In this document: piece by piece, positions 1 to 8,506 of the stretch
Layout: the number at the start of each line of letters is the position of its first letter
How positions within the stretch are numbered: position 1 is the first letter of the stretch
Assembly (NCBI GenBank): GCA_964418595.1
Contig: CAYQMF010000077.1
Coordinates: forward strand, 1 to 32,479
Direction of reading: 5' to 3'
DNA: 32,479 bases
Origin: CAYQMF01 sp964418595
GTDB taxonomy: Bacteria; Planctomycetota; UBA1135; UBA2386
The notes under the pieces: generated by a model
The model's database searches: none
Told to the model about the DNA's origin: nothing
The model's input: only the letters and a program-made list of their open reading frames with translations
Translations under genes and position numbers: made by a program

Positions 1-982
1 AGGCGCCGCGCAGGCCGCCCTCGACGTCGGAGTGGTGGTCCCATGCTTCGTGCAGGAGCTGCACGAAGCGCACGCCGCGCTCGATGAGCCGGCGCGCGAG
101 CAGGCAGTTGCGCGCGAACGAGGGCTTGGCCGGGTCCACGCCGTACAGGTCGAGCACTTCCTGCGGCTCGTCGCGCAGGTCGGTCAGCTCCGGCGCGCGC
201 GCCTGCATGCGGTACGCCAGCTCATAGGCGGCGATGCGTGCCTCGATCGCGGGGTCGCCGAGCAGCGCGTGGCGCTGCGCGTTGAGCGCGTTGACGGTGT
301 CGAGGGTCGCCTGCTGCAGCGTGCGGTCGACGCCGGCCGGCGACGACAGGTTGGGGATGGGGTCGCCGCTGCGCAGGAAGGCCACGCCCGCGTGGCGCGT
401 AGGCAGGAACCCGGCCGACCAGTTGGCGGCGCCGCCGCTCGTGCCGCCGCCCGACGAGAGCGCGACGTACGCCGGCAGGTCCTTGGCGTCGCTGCCGAGG
501 CCGTAGCTGAGCCACGCGCCGAGGCTCGGCCGCCCCGGGAACGGCCCGCCGGTGTTGAAGAAGATCTGCGCCGGGGCGTGGTTGAACTGGTCGGTGTGCA
601 CGGAGTGCACGAACGCCAGCTCGTCGACGACCTTGGCGAGGTGGGGGACGATCGACGAGAGGTTGGCGCCGCACCGGCCGTGGCGCGCGAACGGGAAGCG
701 CGGGCCAAGCAACGACGCGTCCTTGCGGATGAAGGCGTAGCGGGCGTCCTTCACCAGCGACTCCGGCACCTGCTTGCCCTCGAGTTCGCGCAGGAGGGGC
801 TTCTCGTCGAACAGATCGAGCTGGCTCGGCGCGCCGCCCATGAAGAAGTGGATCGCGCGCCGTGCCCGGGGCTTGAAGTGCGGCTCGTCGCTGCCGCGCA
901 GGAGCGAGGTGAGGGCGACACCGCCGAGGCCGACGCCACTGCGGCCCAGGAAGTCACGTCGGGTCAGGCGCAGGTCAGCCAC
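1..982 (-). CDS. DUF1501 family exported protein, C-terminus cut by window edge
   Basis: The frame is open from a GTG at 982 to the window edge, giving 327 codons with no stop. The N-terminus carries a twin-arginine-like motif (TRRDFLGR, residues 7-14) followed by a glycine-rich hydrophobic stretch, so export by Tat is likely. The motifs HFFMGGAPSQLDLFD (about 47-61), FARHG and HSVHTDQFNHAPAQ, and a late FVQLLHEAWDHHSD, are typical of DUF1501, a planctomycete-enriched family related to the alkaline phosphatase/sulfatase fold. GTG was chosen because it overlaps the stop of the preceding gene by 8 nt (975-982), indicating translational coupling, and places the Tat motif at the N-terminus. DUF1501 proteins nearly always sit beside a DUF1549/DUF1553 partner, as here. 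The substrate is unknown. Roughly the last quarter of a usual family member lies outside the window. Confidence 0.93.
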   Translation of the reverse strand, partial: MADLRLTRRDFLGRSGVGLGGVALTSLLRGSDEPHFKPRARRAIHFFMGGAPSQLDLFDEKPLLRELEGKQVPESLVKDARYAFIRKDASLLGPRFPFARHGRCGANLSSIVPHLAKVVDELAFVHSVHTDQFNHAPAQIFFNTGGPFPGRPSLGAWLSYGLGSDAKDLPAYVALSSGGGTSGGAANWSAGFLPTRHAGVAFLRSGDPIPNLSSPAGVDRTLQQATLDTVNALNAQRHALLGDPAIEARIAAYELAYRMQARAPELTDLRDEPQEVLDLYGVDPAKPSFARNCLLARRLIERGVRFVQLLHEAWDHHSDVEGGLRGA

Positions 983-3900
983 GGGTGATCGCCTCGTCGA
1001 GGTTGAGGATGACGCGGGCGAGGGCCGCCCACGGAGCGAGAGTGGTGGAGTCACCGTCACCCGGCCCGGCGAGCGCCTTGGCGTCGAGCTGGTGCGCCGC
1101 GATGCGCGCCCGTTGCTCGGCGAGGAACGCGCGCATGCGGTCGCGCTCGGCCGGCACCGGAACCCGCGAAAGCGCCCGGCGGCACATCGCATCGAGGCGC
1201 GCGTCGTCGGTCGTGTGCTCGGCGCACACGCGTCGCGCCAGTGCCTGCGCGGCTTCGACGAAGACCGGGTCGTTGAGCAGGCTCAGCGCCTGCAGCGGCG
1301 TGTCGCTCCGCGCGCGCTGCGCGAGGCACGCCTCGCCGCTCGGCGCGTCGAACATGGCGTGCAGGACGTAGGGCGCGGTGCGCTTCTGGTACGTGTAGAG
1401 CCCGCGGCGGTAGCGGTCGGCGCCTTCGCTCACGCGCCAGGTGAATCCGCCGTACGACAGCCCGCCGGTGCCTTCGGGCTGCGGCGGGAACACGCTCGGC
1501 CCGCCGATCTTGCTGGCGAGCAGCCCGCTGGCGGTGAGCGCGGCGTCGCGCAGCAGCTCCACCGGCAGGCGGATGCGCGTCATGCGCGCGAGCCAGACGT
1601 TGTCGGGATCGGCCTGCCACGCCGCGTCCGTCGCCGCGGCGGCCTGCGCGTACGTGGCGCTCGTGACGATCAGCCGGTGCAGCCGCTTCAGCGACCAGCC
1701 ATCGGCGACGAACTCGCAGGCCAGCCAGTCGAGCAGCTCACGGTGGCTCGGTGCTGCGCCGCGGGTGCCGAAGTCCGCGACCGTCGCCACCAGCCCGCGC
1801 CCGAAGAACTGCGCCCACGCGCGGTTCACGACCACGCGCGCGGTGAGCGGGTGTGTGCCGCTCACGAGCCAGCGCGCGAAGGTGAGGCGATCGGCGGGTG
1901 CGTCGGAAGGCAGTGGTGGCAGGCACGCCGGCACGCCGGGCGTGACCACGTCGCGCGGCCGCGTGAACTCGCCGCGCTGGTGGAACCGGGTCTGCCGCGC
2001 GCGCGCGGCCTCGCGCTCCTGCACGACGAGGGTCGTCGGCGGCTGCGGCAGGGCGCGTTCCTTCGCGGCGATCTCCGCCTGCCAGCGCGCGAGTTCGGGG
2101 GCCTGCTCGACGAACGCCTGCAGGAGCGCGTCGTGCGTCGCGGCATCGAGGGGCGCGCCGCCGGCCAGCGCCGCCTCCAGCTCGCTGCTCACCCGGCATG
2201 CGACGACGGGTCGCGCGTCGGCGGTCACTGCGACGCGGAAGCGACCCAGGTTGTTGTTGTGGATGCCGTGCTGCGCGACGACCACTTCGAGACGCTCGTC
2301 GTCGGCGAGGCGGACCGGCGCGGCGAAGCCGAGCACGAGGCTCACGTCGCGGCCGACGGCGCCGTCGTTGGTCCAGCCGGTGTCGGGCGCGTCGTCGATC
2401 GCGTGCGCGGCAGGGTGCTCTTGGTGTTCGTGGCTCGCCGCGGCGGCGGTGATCGCGACGCTCCGGCGCGCGTTGCCGTCGCGGTCGACGACGCGGGCCT
2501 TCACGTCGCTGATCGTGAAACCGGCCTCCGGGAAGAACGCGGAGCGGCCCGGCCCGCGACCCGGGAGATCGTTGTTCGTCAGCGCCTCGAGGCGGAGCGC
2601 AGCGATCGCACCGGGTGCGGCGAGCTCCAGCGTGGTCGTCTCGCGATCGGGGTTGTTGCCGAAGACGTCCACCGATCGGTCCTCGCGCACGCGGAAGTCG
2701 GCGAGTCCCGCGGATTGAATCGCGGCGGGCACGGTGAGGACCCACGGCCGCGCGGCGTCGCGCTGCGCCGCGAGCCACGCCGCGAAGTGCGCGTCGAGGT
2801 TGGCGCGGCGCTGCGCGGCGAGGTCGCCGTCGCCGTCGGTCTGGGCGAGCGCCAGCCGCAGGCGCAGGAGCGTGTGCTCGCTGCCGAAGCGCTGGCGCAG
2901 GGTCACCCGCACGCGCGTGCGCCCGGCGAACGCTTGCGGCGCGGCGGCGAGGAAGCGCGCGGCGCGCGCCTGCCGCCAGTCACTGTTGCCGCCGTGGATG
3001 CCCCAACCGGTGTCGTCCTTGCCGTCGATCGCGGCGGCGACCGGATAGCCGGTCTGCTCGAAGTCGGCGTCCGACCACGCGAGCGGGATCGGATCGAGCG
3101 CGCTGCCCTCGGGGCCGGCCGCGAGACGCAGCTCGCTCAGCACGAAGTTGCCGTGCGCGGTGCGCCCGGGCCCGCGCGTCGGCTCGGTCGCGTCGGGCAA
3201 CGCCTCGACGCGCAGGCCAGCGAGGATCGGCGCGTCGAGCACCGCCTCGACGACGTACTCGTCGCGTGCCGGCGCAGCCCCGCTCGCCGTCACGCTGCCG
3301 TCGTCGGCGATGGTCATCGTCGCGCCGTCGGTGCTCGTCGCGCTGGTCGGCTGGAGGATCGTCCAACCCGACGGCATCGGCGGCGGGAAGTGCGTGCGCA
3401 GGTCGCGACGCAGCGCGGCGATCCCCTCCTCGGCCTTCGCGCGCGCGCGCGTGGTCGCCTCGTCGTCCAGCTTCAGCACGACCTCGTCGCAGTTGTCGAA
3501 GATCGCCAGCAGGGCGAAGAAGTCGCGCTGCGTGATCGGGTCGTACTTGTGGTCGTGGCACTGCGCGCAACCCACCGTGAGCCCGAGCCACGTCGTCGCC
3601 GTCGTGTTCACGCGGTCGATCACCGCGGCGTAGCGGAACTCCTCGACGTCGACCCCGCCCTCCTCGTTGAACATCGAGTTGCGGTGGAAGCCGGTCGCCA
3701 CGCGCTGCGCCCGCGTCGCCTCCGGCAACATGTCGCCGGCGAGCTGCTCGATCGTGAACTCGTCGAAGGGCAGGTCGCGGTTGAACGCGTCGATGACCTG
3801 GTCGCGCCACGGCCAGATCGAACGCTCGCGGTCCTTCTCGTAGCCGTTGGTGTCGGCGTAGCGCGCCAGATCCAGCCACGGCCGCGCCTGCCGCTCGCCG

Positions 3901-4277
3901 TAGTGCCGCGAGGCGAGCAGGCGGTCGACGACGCGCTCCCGCGCCCGCGGCCGATCGTCGGCGAGGAACGCGGCCAGCTCCGCCTCGCTCGGCGGCAGCC
4001 CGATCAGGTCGAAGCTCACCCGCCGCAGCCACGTCGCTGCATCCGCCTCCGGCGCGTGCCGCACGCCCTGCGCCTCGAGCCGTGCGAGGACGAACCGGTC
4101 GATGGCGTTGTTCGGCCACGCGACCTCGCGCACCGCCGGCAGGTCGGGGCGTGAAGGCGGCGTCAGCGACCAGAGGCGGTCGTGCTGGGCCGTCACGGTT
4201 GCGGCGAAGCCGCAAAGGGCGACCGCGGAGCTGAGCAGGGCGAGGCGGGCAGCGAGCAAGGGGCCGCCATTATGCAC
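975..4277 (-). CDS. DUF1549 / DUF1553 (PSCyt2-PSD1) exported cytochrome-like protein
   Basis: 1100 residues starting at a GTG that gives a signal peptide ending near residue 31 (VTAQ). Residues about 50-270 match DUF1549 (PSCyt2): NAIDRFVLARLEAQG, RRVSFDLIGLPP, and a CAQCH haem-type motif at about 237-241 followed by DHKYDPI. Residues about 795-1080 match DUF1553 (PSD1): LTFARWLVSGTHPLTARVVV, then FFGRGLV and the late SDTPLQALSLLNDP. The region between holds two discoidin-like beta-sandwich modules (about 319-480 and 520-690), each with a RGPGR(T/S)A segment and a 'D-D-T-G-W' turn. The separate N-terminal PSCyt1 domain found in many relatives is absent. The family is thought to form cell-surface complexes with DUF1501 partners in planctomycetes, and the gene directly precedes and overlaps a DUF1501 gene. 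The electron-transfer or polysaccharide-related role is not established. Confidence 0.93.
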   Translation of the reverse strand: MHNGGPLLAARLALLSSAVALCGFAATVTAQHDRLWSLTPPSRPDLPAVREVAWPNNAIDRFVLARLEAQGVRHAPEADAATWLRRVSFDLIGLPPSEAELAAFLADDRPRARERVVDRLLASRHYGERQARPWLDLARYADTNGYEKDRERSIWPWRDQVIDAFNRDLPFDEFTIEQLAGDMLPEATRAQRVATGFHRNSMFNEEGGVDVEEFRYAAVIDRVNTTATTWLGLTVGCAQCHDHKYDPITQRDFFALLAIFDNCDEVVLKLDDEATTRARAKAEEGIAALRRDLRTHFPPPMPSGWTILQPTSATSTDGATMTIADDGSVTASGAAPARDEYVVEAVLDAPILAGLRVEALPDATEPTRGPGRTAHGNFVLSELRLAAGPEGSALDPIPLAWSDADFEQTGYPVAAAIDGKDDTGWGIHGGNSDWRQARAARFLAAAPQAFAGRTRVRVTLRQRFGSEHTLLRLRLALAQTDGDGDLAAQRRANLDAHFAAWLAAQRDAARPWVLTVPAAIQSAGLADFRVREDRSVDVFGNNPDRETTTLELAAPGAIAALRLEALTNNDLPGRGPGRSAFFPEAGFTISDVKARVVDRDGNARRSVAITAAAASHEHQEHPAAHAIDDAPDTGWTNDGAVGRDVSLVLGFAAPVRLADDERLEVVVAQHGIHNNNLGRFRVAVTADARPVVACRVSSELEAALAGGAPLDAATHDALLQAFVEQAPELARWQAEIAAKERALPQPPTTLVVQEREAARARQTRFHQRGEFTRPRDVVTPGVPACLPPLPSDAPADRLTFARWLVSGTHPLTARVVVNRAWAQFFGRGLVATVADFGTRGAAPSHRELLDWLACEFVADGWSLKRLHRLIVTSATYAQAAAATDAAWQADPDNVWLARMTRIRLPVELLRDAALTASGLLASKIGGPSVFPPQPEGTGGLSYGGFTWRVSEGADRYRRGLYTYQKRTAPYVLHAMFDAPSGEACLAQRARSDTPLQALSLLNDPVFVEAAQALARRVCAEHTTDDARLDAMCRRALSRVPVPAERDRMRAFLAEQRARIAAHQLDAKALAGPGDGDSTTLAPWAALARVILNLDEAITRG

Positions 4278-4462
4278 GCGGCGCAGGGTCGGACGCGCGT
4301 GCCGACGTAACGGTGCGGCGGCGGGCCGAGGGAAGGAGCCGATGACGGCCGGGGACCCTCAAACCTGGCCTGCGGGTTCCCTCGCGGCCTCAGTGCGGGC
4401 GCCGGGAGGAACAGGCCTGGGCGAGGTCATGCCGAGCTCCGGCCGGACGTGCCGGACGACGT

Positions 4463-4478
4463 CCTGCCGCAGGGCAGG
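4463..4478 (-). terminator. Possible hairpin terminator downstream of the cysteine-rich gene
   Basis: A perfect 6-bp stem with a 4-nt loop (CCTGCC, GCAG, GGCAGG on the plus strand) lies 24 bp beyond the stop at 4503 on the minus strand. There is no clear U-run after it, so factor-independent termination is uncertain. The rest of 4278-4502 shows no gene. Confidence 0.3.
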
Positions 4479-4502
4479 AGCGGGCTCGGGGGCCCTGGCG
4501 TT

Positions 4503-5078
4503 TCAGATCGGCTCCTGCTCACAACTGTAGTTGTAATGCGCGCAGGCGGAGCAGACGATGTGTCCAATCATCACGAACGCGACTCGACCTGCGGTGAGCG
4601 GTGGCGAACAGCTCGTGCCACACTGCACGTAGAGGTAGACCCACTCGTCCGCGTACGACCCAGATCCGGTCCCGGAGTTGCAGGCGACCTGTTCTCCGGC
4701 GAGGGTCATCGACCTGGTGTTCCTCGCACCGCTCCAGCCGTAGCCATCTTCGCAGAAGACGTAGCTTCCGCTCGATGCTGTCACGGTCACGGACAGATCC
4801 ACGACGGGGGTGCAGGTCGTTCCTTCCACGGCACCACACTTGTGCGTCTGCTCGTTGCAGTTGCAGGCTCCGTTGACGTTGGTTTCGTCCAGCGCCCCGG
4901 ATACATCCACGGCGATTCCGCACGTGTTGGAGTATCCTTGAACGGACGTCAGCGTCCAGTACGTCTTGCATCCGTCGGCTGCGCACTGGCCTTCCCCGGG
5001 CGGCTTGCCCCCGCCTGCCTCGTCGAATACGAGCGGGAGAAGGGCAAGTGCAGTAACAACGATGAGCGCGCGAATCAT
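4503..5078 (-). CDS. Cysteine-rich exported protein of unknown function
   Basis: 191 residues from an ATG at 5078 preceded by GGAGG at a short spacing; an in-frame TTG seven codons upstream is less likely. Residues 1-18 are a signal-peptide-like hydrophobic segment (MIRALIVVTALALLPLVF). The mature part contains 14 cysteines, including CNC, CGTSC and CSAC clusters, in a serine/threonine/glycine-rich context, consistent with a disulfide-stabilised extracytoplasmic protein. I recognise no family. It is the third gene of an operon: a 37-bp gap separates it from the membrane-protein gene, which overlaps a sigma factor gene. A second small exported protein of similar character (12 cysteines) lies at 14903-15373, also beside a sigma factor/membrane protein locus. 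Probably a target or accessory of the sigma system; this is inference from position only. Confidence 0.75.
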   Translation of the reverse strand: MIRALIVVTALALLPLVFDEAGGGKPPGEGQCAADGCKTYWTLTSVQGYSNTCGIAVDVSGALDETNVNGACNCNEQTHKCGAVEGTTCTPVVDLSVTVTASSGSYVFCEDGYGWSGARNTRSMTLAGEQVACNSGTGSGSYADEWVYLYVQCGTSCSPPLTAGRVAFVMIGHIVCSACAHYNYSCEQEPI

Positions 5079-5115
5079 GGTCCTCCGGTCTCCGGTCAAG
5101 TGGTTGAGTGAATGG

Positions 5116-6108
5116 TCAGCGATTCCAAATCGCCTCCCACTGGTGAATGAATCGGGTCACGAGGCGCTCGGCTTCTCCTGATGGAAGGCAGCCGTGCCGC
5201 TGAAACCAGTCGATGATCGCGTGTCCGGCCTCGGCGGCCATCAGGGCAACGTGCCCCTGTTCACGAAGGGCGAAGGAGGTTGGGCACCACTCGTGCTTGG
5301 CCACTCGCCACTGATGCTCGTCGTGAGCCTTCGTGAAGAGCTTGAACGCAGTCTCCTGCGTGAGCAGTGTGACCAGGCGATCGGCGTACGCACTCTCGAA
5401 ATCGACGGCCTTGGCGGGCTTTCCAGACGCGTGCAGTCGATCGGCCAAGCGGACGTCGCGCAAGGCGAGTTCCTTAGCCTTGTCCTTGAGCTCCGGTGAC
5501 GCCGCCTCTTCCGCGGTCGGGAGTCTCCCATTACGCTTCAGGGCGACCAGTTCCTCTTGCCGGACGTTGGCGATTCCCTGCCGCAGCTCTCGGATTCGTT
5601 TCTGATGGAACTTCAGCAAGCGGTCCAAGTCATCGCGCGCCTCGCGCGGGATGTACTGGTCGAGCGGATTCAGTTGTGTCGATCGGGCAAGATGGTGGAT
5701 TCGCACTGTCAGCCCGCCGCGGGCCAGAGAGTCGAGGATGTCCATCTGCCAAGGCTTGATCGTCGCCCAACTGGCATCTTCCGAGGGTTCGGCGCTGATG
5801 CCCGGGGGATGGCTCTGATCCGCAGGTCCCGGTTCCGACGGCTCCTGGACTCTCTTCAGCAGACCGTCTGCTGTGACCTCGAAGTCTGCCGCCGCCGCCG
5901 CTACGGCGGCGGTTCGAGGGGCACGCACTGCGTCCGTCGACCGGTTGGGTCGGAGCATGTGGCGAGACCACAGCGCGCCACCCGCGCAGACAACCAGGAC
6001 CAGGATTGCGATCGATGTCCCGGCTGCCAGACCCCTGGTTTGGGATCGACCGCCGAGCTGCCGCGGGGGCTCGTCAGAAGTGGGCGGGGTTCGAGGGATC
6101 TTCACCAT
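5116..6108 (-). CDS. Single-pass membrane protein paired with an ECF sigma factor
   Basis: 330 residues from an ATG at 6108 that overlaps the sigma factor stop by 7 nt (6102-6108). A proline-rich, basic N-terminus of about 26 residues is followed by one transmembrane helix at about 27-48 (LAAGTSIAILVLVVCAGGAL) and a large outer part. That part has a linker and then a predicted helical domain: residues about 160-225 are rich in Arg, Glu and Lys (DDLDRLLKFHQKRIRELRQG) and may form a coiled coil, ending in a Trp/His-rich segment. No zinc-binding anti-sigma motif (HxxxCxxC) is visible and I do not recognise a family. Its coupling to the sigma gene makes an anti-sigma or signal-transducing role the most economical guess, but the sequence itself does not prove it. 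Confidence 0.75.
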   Translation of the reverse strand: MVKIPRTPPTSDEPPRQLGGRSQTRGLAAGTSIAILVLVVCAGGALWSRHMLRPNRSTDAVRAPRTAAVAAAAADFEVTADGLLKRVQEPSEPGPADQSHPPGISAEPSEDASWATIKPWQMDILDSLARGGLTVRIHHLARSTQLNPLDQYIPREARDDLDRLLKFHQKRIRELRQGIANVRQEELVALKRNGRLPTAEEAASPELKDKAKELALRDVRLADRLHASGKPAKAVDFESAYADRLVTLLTQETAFKLFTKAHDEHQWRVAKHEWCPTSFALREQGHVALMAAEAGHAIIDWFQRHGCLPSGEAERLVTRFIHQWEAIWNR

Positions 6109-6620
6109 CTGTCGCCACTCAATTCCTCGTCTTGCTCGACGAACTTTCTCACCCTTTCCAAGATTCTCTTCGCGGCACTGTAGACGTGGCCAACCTCTTC
6201 AGTGGTCTCCCGGGCGATCTGGCCTCGGGTCTCGCCGGCAGCGAGCGCGAGAGCGATCGACCGCTCGAGCGGGGTGACGTGAGGCCTCAGGTCATCGAGC
6301 ATCCGCTCCAGCGACTCCCAGCCACCGAGCGGTCCGTTCTTGGAGTGGATCTCGCATTCCTCCGAAGGAAGCGCTTGCTCTCGCCGCCGTGTGCGCCGGC
6401 GCCTCCGGTCTGCATCGAGGTGGCGCAACACGGCAAGCAGCCAGGCGTGAGGTTCCAGCACTGGCCCGCGGAGCCGCTCCTGGGATAGGAATGCGACGAG
6501 GGCATCCTGGGCGAGGTCGCGCGCGTCCTCGGCGCTTATGGGTCGGCAGTGTTCTCGCGCCAGTCGGTGGGTGTACGAGACCAGAGACTGCCAGCGTGCC
6601 TCCGAGTCGTGATCCTTCAC
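6102..6620 (-). CDS. ECF-type RNA polymerase sigma factor
   Basis: 172 residues from a GTG at 6620 preceded by GGGAG at a 7-nt spacing. The frame stays open to 6809, but the upstream part translates a simple repeat and was rejected as coding. Region 2 is visible as EDARDLAQDALVAFL, followed by HAWLLAVLRHLDADRRRRRTRR, the core-binding and -10 recognition helices. Region 4 is VTPLERSIALALAAGETRGQIA with a following helix (VYSAAKRILERVRKF) for -35 recognition. The length fits a minimal ECF factor. The gene is first in an operon with a membrane protein (7-nt overlap) and a cysteine-rich exported protein. The 5' leader carries a five-fold GGG repeat directly after a TATAAG element. Confidence 0.85.
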   Translation of the reverse strand: MKDHDSEARWQSLVSYTHRLAREHCRPISAEDARDLAQDALVAFLSQERLRGPVLEPHAWLLAVLRHLDADRRRRRTRRREQALPSEECEIHSKNGPLGGWESLERMLDDLRPHVTPLERSIALALAAGETRGQIARETTEEVGHVYSAAKRILERVRKFVEQDEELSGDRW

Positions 6621-6949
6621 GATGAGGCTCCCGCAAAGGAACCGGGGATCCACGAGCGACTGAGCTCGGCCGCCGACACCGCGTATGTCCCGAGACCCGA
6701 GCCCCGAGACCCGAGACCCGACGTCCTTATAGGTTCGACTCCACATTCTCCTCGGCATCGTGGCCGAAGGTACCGAGCCATCGCACCGTTCGCAAGGGTC
6801 CCGAATCATTCAACAGACGGTGCGGCGTGCCGCCCGACACTGTGCCTGCGGGCCGACTATCGTCGCCGGATTCTGCGATCAGCCGACGTGCGCGCGTGTC
6901 GACACGTCTCTTGCGGAGGGTCCCGGCCGCGTAGCTTCGACGACGTCCT
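6621..6949. other. Intergenic region between Kelch gene and sigma operon
   Basis: 329 bp without a convincing gene. It lies between the stop of the Kelch gene and the start of the sigma factor, both on the minus strand. It contains the G-rich leader repeat (6689-6719) and a TATAAG element (6726-6731, minus strand) that would start transcription close to the repeat. No recognisable -35 element or terminator hairpin was seen in the part next to the Kelch gene. Confidence 0.6.
6689..6719 (-). promoter_or_regulatory. G-quadruplex-type repeat at the 5' end of the sigma-factor leader
   Basis: On the minus strand five runs of three or four G are separated by loops of 3-4 nt (GGGTCTCGGG units; plus-strand C-runs at 6689-6691, 6696-6698, 6702-6705, 6710-6712 and 6717-6719). 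This satisfies the usual G3+ N1-7 rule for a quadruplex. TATAAG at 6726-6731 on the same strand is a good -10 candidate, placing the repeat at the extreme 5' end of the sigma mRNA. The regulatory role is inferred. Confidence 0.5.
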
Positions 6950-8368
6950 TCAGCCGCCGATCTGCACGTGCGCGCCGTGCGAGGCGGTGAGCCCGAGCGG
7001 GTTCGCCACGGGATCGAAGGGAAACGCCTGGAGGTACACGGAGCTGCCGACGGTGCTGAGCGGCAGGTCCAGGTTCAGCAGCGCGGTGCCGAGCACGTTC
7101 TGCACGGCGACGAGGGCGTCGCCGCTCGCGTAGAGCGTGCAGCCGGTCATGCCGATGCCGCCGAGCGGGAAGGGCAGGGGCAGGACGCCATAGAGGCTGT
7201 TCGAGGCGCCGACGAAGACGAAGGCGGGCCCGACCAGCGGCAGGTTGTCGACCTGCACGCGCAACGGTTGGCCGGCGGTCGGCGGCGAGCCCTGCAGACG
7301 CAGCGCGGGCACGCCGCGCGAGCCGGCGCAGCCGACGCCGAACGGCGTGAACGAGCCGATGACGCCGGGGGTGTACTCCCAGGTGTCGCGGAGGCCGGGG
7401 GCGCTCGACCAGTCGCGGACATACTGCGCCCAGGTGGTGTTCTGGCCGCCGAACAGCACGAGCTTGCCGCGCGCGGTGTCGAACGCCATCCCGCAATCGA
7501 AGCGTCGCGCCGGTGGGTTCAGGGTCACGAGGCGCGTCCAGCTTGCCCCGTCGAAGACCCACAGGTCGTTGAGCGGCGTGCCGCTCGGGTCGAGGCCGCC
7601 GAAGAGATACGTCACACGCGCGACAGGGTCGTACGCCATCGCGTGCTCGTGCCGCGCGCCCGGGGTCGATCCGAGCGGCGTACGTTCGAACCAGTTGCTG
7701 CCGTCCCATTCCCAGGTGTCGCCATGGAAGACCTCCGGCGGCCGGTTCGTCGCGTCGACGCCCGCGGTGGTACCGCCGAACATCACGACGCGCTGGCGCG
7801 CGGAGTCGTACGCCATGGCGTGACCGCCGCGGACGGCAGGGAAGCTCAGGGGAAAGCGCTGCGCCCAGTTGCTGCCGTCCCAGGTCCAGGTGTCCTGGCG
7901 GAACGAGAGCGTGCCGCTCGCCGCATGGCCGCCGCCGAACATCACGGTGACGCCGCGCGCGGCGTCGTAGGCCAGCGCGTGTCGGGTGCGGACGGGTGGC
8001 TGCGACTGCAGGCCCGGCGTCGTCCAGAGCGAGCCGGTCCACTCCGCGAGGCCGCCGAGGCCGCTGTCGGGGGTGTTGCCACCGGGGAGGATGACCGTCA
8101 CGCCGCGTCCGCTGTCGAACGCCGCGGCGTCGTGGAAGCGGCGCGTCGTCGGCAGGCTCCCGCCGCGCAACGACCAGTTCGCGCCCGCGCGTTCCCACAC
8201 CTGGGTCACGCTCGCGCCATAGCCGGTTTCGACCGTCACACCGCGGGTGGCGTCGAACGCCATGGCCGGGGACGTGTCCGGCGGCGAGCCGGCCGACGCG
8301 ACGAAACTCCAACTGCCCTGCGCGGCTGCGATGCCGGCGGTGAAGACGCACACGAGGGGGATGCGCAT
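6950..8368 (-). CDS. Exported Kelch-repeat beta-propeller protein with planctomycete C-terminal module
   Basis: 472 residues from an ATG at 8368 with GGAG 8 nt upstream; a short signal peptide ends near residue 17 (AGIAAAQG). Six Kelch-like repeats fill residues about 25-330. Each has a strand of the type (H)AMAYD-x-ARxRVVMFGG followed by DTWEWDGSNW, as in galactose-oxidase-type propellers. After YTPGVIGSFTP comes a module of about 130 residues: GVGC, the leucine/valine strands of RVQVDNLPLVGPAFVFVG, LPLPFPLGGIGMTGC, and a Gly-rich C-terminal end. A module of similar length and strand pattern, also with two cysteines, ends the protein at 27717-29984. The gene is the last of three same-strand genes for exported proteins. 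Kelch propellers serve as enzymes or binding scaffolds; no catalytic residues can be assigned here. Confidence 0.85.
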   Translation of the reverse strand: MRIPLVCVFTAGIAAAQGSWSFVASAGSPPDTSPAMAFDATRGVTVETGYGASVTQVWERAGANWSLRGGSLPTTRRFHDAAAFDSGRGVTVILPGGNTPDSGLGGLAEWTGSLWTTPGLQSQPPVRTRHALAYDAARGVTVMFGGGHAASGTLSFRQDTWTWDGSNWAQRFPLSFPAVRGGHAMAYDSARQRVVMFGGTTAGVDATNRPPEVFHGDTWEWDGSNWFERTPLGSTPGARHEHAMAYDPVARVTYLFGGLDPSGTPLNDLWVFDGASWTRLVTLNPPARRFDCGMAFDTARGKLVLFGGQNTTWAQYVRDWSSAPGLRDTWEYTPGVIGSFTPFGVGCAGSRGVPALRLQGSPPTAGQPLRVQVDNLPLVGPAFVFVGASNSLYGVLPLPFPLGGIGMTGCTLYASGDALVAVQNVLGTALLNLDLPLSTVGSSVYLQAFPFDPVANPLGLTASHGAHVQIGG

Positions 8369-8506
8369 GTCTCGGACTCCGATGGGATTGGCCGGACCCG
8401 CTGGTTCCCTTTGGTCGCGAGTCCAGAACGGGGCCACGGTGCCGAGCGCAACCCGGGCTGTCAATCCCCTGCAGTCCGGCAGACCGGCCGTGCGCGTCGC
8501 CGGCGG

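Noticed and set aside
774..4154. Open frame of over 1100 codons on the plus strand opposite the DUF1549/DUF1553 gene.
   Set aside because: Arginine/valine-rich, no recognisable domain or signal; it is the antisense of a well-supported gene in GC-rich DNA.
6621..6809. Upstream extension of the sigma factor at 6620.
   Set aside because: It would translate the G-rich repeat as VSGLGSR-type repeats, and the GTG at 6620 has a good ribosome site.
8459..8464. TTGACA on the minus strand upstream of the Kelch gene.
   Set aside because: No acceptable -10 at 16-18 nt; the position gives CACCGT.
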